From positions 1 to 6,483 of the forward strand of contig JAEDJB010000107.1 of the NCBI GenBank assembly GCA_016296565.1: 6,483 bases of DNA. Direction: 5' to 3'. Shown piece by piece: positions 5,194-6,483 of this stretch. How positions within the stretch are numbered: the stretch's first letter is position 1; every line of letters begins with the position of its first letter. This DNA comes from Oscillospiraceae bacterium (GTDB lineage Bacteria; Bacillota; Clostridia; Oscillospirales; Oscillospiraceae). Both the position numbers and the translations under genes were made by a program. The notes below the pieces were generated by a model. That model made no database searches, was not told where the DNA came from, and worked only from the letters and a program-made list of their open reading frames with translations.

Positions 5194-6402
5194 CTATCTC
5201 CGCCGCCGGTATATCCCCACCGCCGCACACACCAGGGCCAGCAGGACAAAGCCTATGATAATGAGAAGAATCACGTTGGCGTTGAACACAGTGTAGTCGG
5301 TCCAGTTGGTGAAATCCGCCGGGGGGATCAGGGGCCAGGGTTGGCTGATGACCGCGCCCTTCAGCACCATGATCCGGTCCAGAGCCCAAGGTGCCAGCCA
5401 CACCCACACGCCGGTCCAGGCAAAGCCCGCTGCCGCCCGGAACCACCGGCCCACGGGCAGGTACCGCAGCGCTCCCAGCCAGCCCCAGGGGAGGGTCAGG
5501 CAGAGAGACGCCGCGATCAGCGGGACCACAAGTGCACGCCAGCACTCCCACAGAATCCCCAGCAGAAGCAGCGCCGATTCAAAGCCCGCCCAAAGCAGGG
5601 CCTTGTGCCTCATCAGCGGCTCCGGCAGGGGGAGCCGCTTCATCAGGGGCGGCAGCAGGCACAGGCCCACGCCGAAAACCGTCCACAGGACAGCACTCAC
5701 AAACCAGCTTCCCCCGGTGCTGAGGCAGCAGACCCCGTAGAGCAGAATCAGAAGGGCCAGTTCTGCCCCCACATACAGCAGGGCCTTTCTGTGGGCCAGA
5801 TGCTCCGGCAGGGGAAGGACCCGCAGAACCAGAGGCAGAAAGACCAGGCCAAAGCCAAACAGGACCCCCACCGCCGCCACGGGGAACCACCGTCCCCCGC
5901 CGTACAGGCAGCAGACCAGCAGCAGGATCAGCAGAGCGGCCACAAACCCGCCCAGGGTGCCCGGTCCCCGCCACCGGTCAGGCAGGAAGGTGGGCAGCAG
6001 GGTGAGGGAAGCGGTGAGAGCCTCCCCGGCCAGGACGATCCAGAACCAGGTGAGGCCGTGACCCACCGCCAAATTGCCAATAAAACAGGCGCCGGTGATG
6101 ATAGCGAAGAGAATGTAATGGGTCAGCCGGTAGTTCCGGGTCAGCCGCAGGTGTTTCTGGGCCAGCTGAGCAATCCGCCGGCCCTCGGTGTCCTCGCTGG
6201 CGGAGAGCAGCTCCTTTTCGCTGCACTGAAGAACCTGGCAGATGCTCTGCAATAAGGTGATATCCGGGTAGGCCAGCCCCCGCTCCCACTTGCTCACGGC
6301 AGAGTCCGTGACGAACAGGCGCTGGGCAAACTCCCGCTGGGTCAGGCCCAGTTCCTTCCGCCGCTGGCAGATAAACGACCCAAAGGTTTTTTTGTTTTCC
6401 AT
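5194..6402 (-). CDS. Xre-type DNA-binding head fused to a multi-helix membrane domain
   Basis: A 402-residue protein. The Xre/Cro helix-turn-helix is at about 6-66: RRKELGLTQREFAQRLFVTDSAVSKWERGLAYPDITLL is the diagnostic stretch. After a linker come about ten hydrophobic segments between residues 94 and 396, and the protein ends IYRRRR. Residues 164-224 and 225-285 are a tandem duplication, each opening CCL..GG.WF and containing LPLPE.L...KALL..G.E.ALL. I count 30 of 61 identical. A weaker copy may precede them. The start at 6402 is chosen because AAAGGAG (6412-6418) is 9 nt upstream and because an in-frame ATG at 6450 overlaps the predicted -10. Membrane-tethered Xre proteins of this shape are common in gut Clostridia. 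Target and signal are unknown. No partner gene lies within the window. Confidence 0.92.
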   Translation of the reverse strand: MENKKTFGSFICQRRKELGLTQREFAQRLFVTDSAVSKWERGLAYPDITLLQSICQVLQCSEKELLSASEDTEGRRIAQLAQKHLRLTRNYRLTHYILFAIITGACFIGNLAVGHGLTWFWIVLAGEALTASLTLLPTFLPDRWRGPGTLGGFVAALLILLLVCCLYGGGRWFPVAAVGVLFGFGLVFLPLVLRVLPLPEHLAHRKALLYVGAELALLILLYGVCCLSTGGSWFVSAVLWTVFGVGLCLLPPLMKRLPLPEPLMRHKALLWAGFESALLLLGILWECWRALVVPLIAASLCLTLPWGWLGALRYLPVGRWFRAAAGFAWTGVWVWLAPWALDRIMVLKGAVISQPWPLIPPADFTNWTDYTVFNANVILLIIIGFVLLALVCAAVGIYRRRR

Positions 6403-6410
6403 GGTGTCGC

Positions 6411-6420
6411 ACTCCTTTCC
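6411..6420 (-). promoter_or_regulatory. Shine-Dalgarno site of the Xre-membrane protein gene
   Basis: On the - strand this reads GGAAAGGAGT; the core AAAGGAG ends 9 nt before the ATG at 6402. It decides against the longer frame from 6450, which would add 16 residues. Confidence 0.8.
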
Positions 6421-6448
6421 AATGAATGCGCCTTGCAAGACTGTGGGC

Positions 6449-6478
6449 ATGATAGCAGACGGGAACCGACGCCGTCAA
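6449..6478 (-). promoter_or_regulatory. Sigma-A-type promoter of the Xre-membrane protein gene
   Basis: On the - strand TTGACG (6478-6473) and TATCAT (6454-6449) are separated by 18 nt and match the -35 and -10 consensus well. Transcription should begin near 6442, leaving a leader of about 40 nt. Between the boxes lies the inverted repeat GACGG (6476-6472), 9 nt, CCGTC (6462-6458). It could be an operator for the encoded Xre head, but short arms like these may arise by chance. Confidence 0.7.
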
Positions 6479-6483
6479 GAAAT

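Noticed and set aside
5341..6255. 304-codon + strand open frame opposite the Xre gene
   Set aside because: The product is dominated by Gln, Pro, Arg and His, typical of antisense GC-rich DNA. The - strand gene has a promoter, SD site and HTH domain.
6448..6450. ATG 6450 as start of the Xre protein
   Set aside because: It overlaps the predicted -10 (6449-6454), so it would lie upstream of the transcript start. The SD site is placed for the ATG at 6402.
1..6483. CRISPR array, insertion sequence or phage genes
   Set aside because: I saw no regularly spaced long repeats, transposase motifs or terminal inverted repeats. The 11-bp repeats are contiguous and promoter-linked.

Overview
The window looks like chromosomal DNA from a GC-rich gut-type member of the Clostridia, probably the Oscillospiraceae/Ruminococcaceae. 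This rests on strong Shine-Dalgarno sites, codons ending mostly in G or C, an OmpR-type two-component system of Firmicutes style, and protein families I associate with that group. The genus cannot be told by eye.

Layout. Positions 1-52 are the 3' part of a tRNA-Leu (NAG anticodon) cut by the window edge, followed by a strong intrinsic terminator (53-89). Next is a four-gene operon on the + strand (212-3424): an eight-helix membrane protein, an OmpR-family response regulator, a sensor kinase with a very short outer loop, and a small two-helix membrane protein. The last three are tightly coupled (4-nt, then 1- to 4-nt overlaps), and the operon ends in a GC-rich hairpin (3426-3460). A second + strand operon (3544-5193) encodes an 84-residue protein built from 11-residue repeats and a radical SAM enzyme with extra C-terminal cysteines. 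On the - strand, ending with no gap against it, is a gene (6402-5194) for a protein with an Xre-type DNA-binding head and about ten membrane helices, including a 61-residue tandem duplication.

How the parts fit. The main observation is that both + strand operons are preceded by the same non-coding design: 11-bp direct repeats with core CAAACA (107-150 and 3459-3502), then exactly 4 nt, then a GG-TARGRT -10 element, with no good -35 box. This is the expected architecture for promoters activated by an OmpR/PhoB-type regulator. It predicts that the encoded regulator controls its own operon and the small-protein/radical SAM operon. Read together, the first ~5.2 kb looks like one self-contained unit: a membrane-signal sensing system whose output is a radical SAM modification enzyme plus a small repetitive, possibly membrane-surface, protein. 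The signal, the substrate and the physiological role are not visible in the sequence. The rest of the non-coding DNA is short and is described in the feature list.
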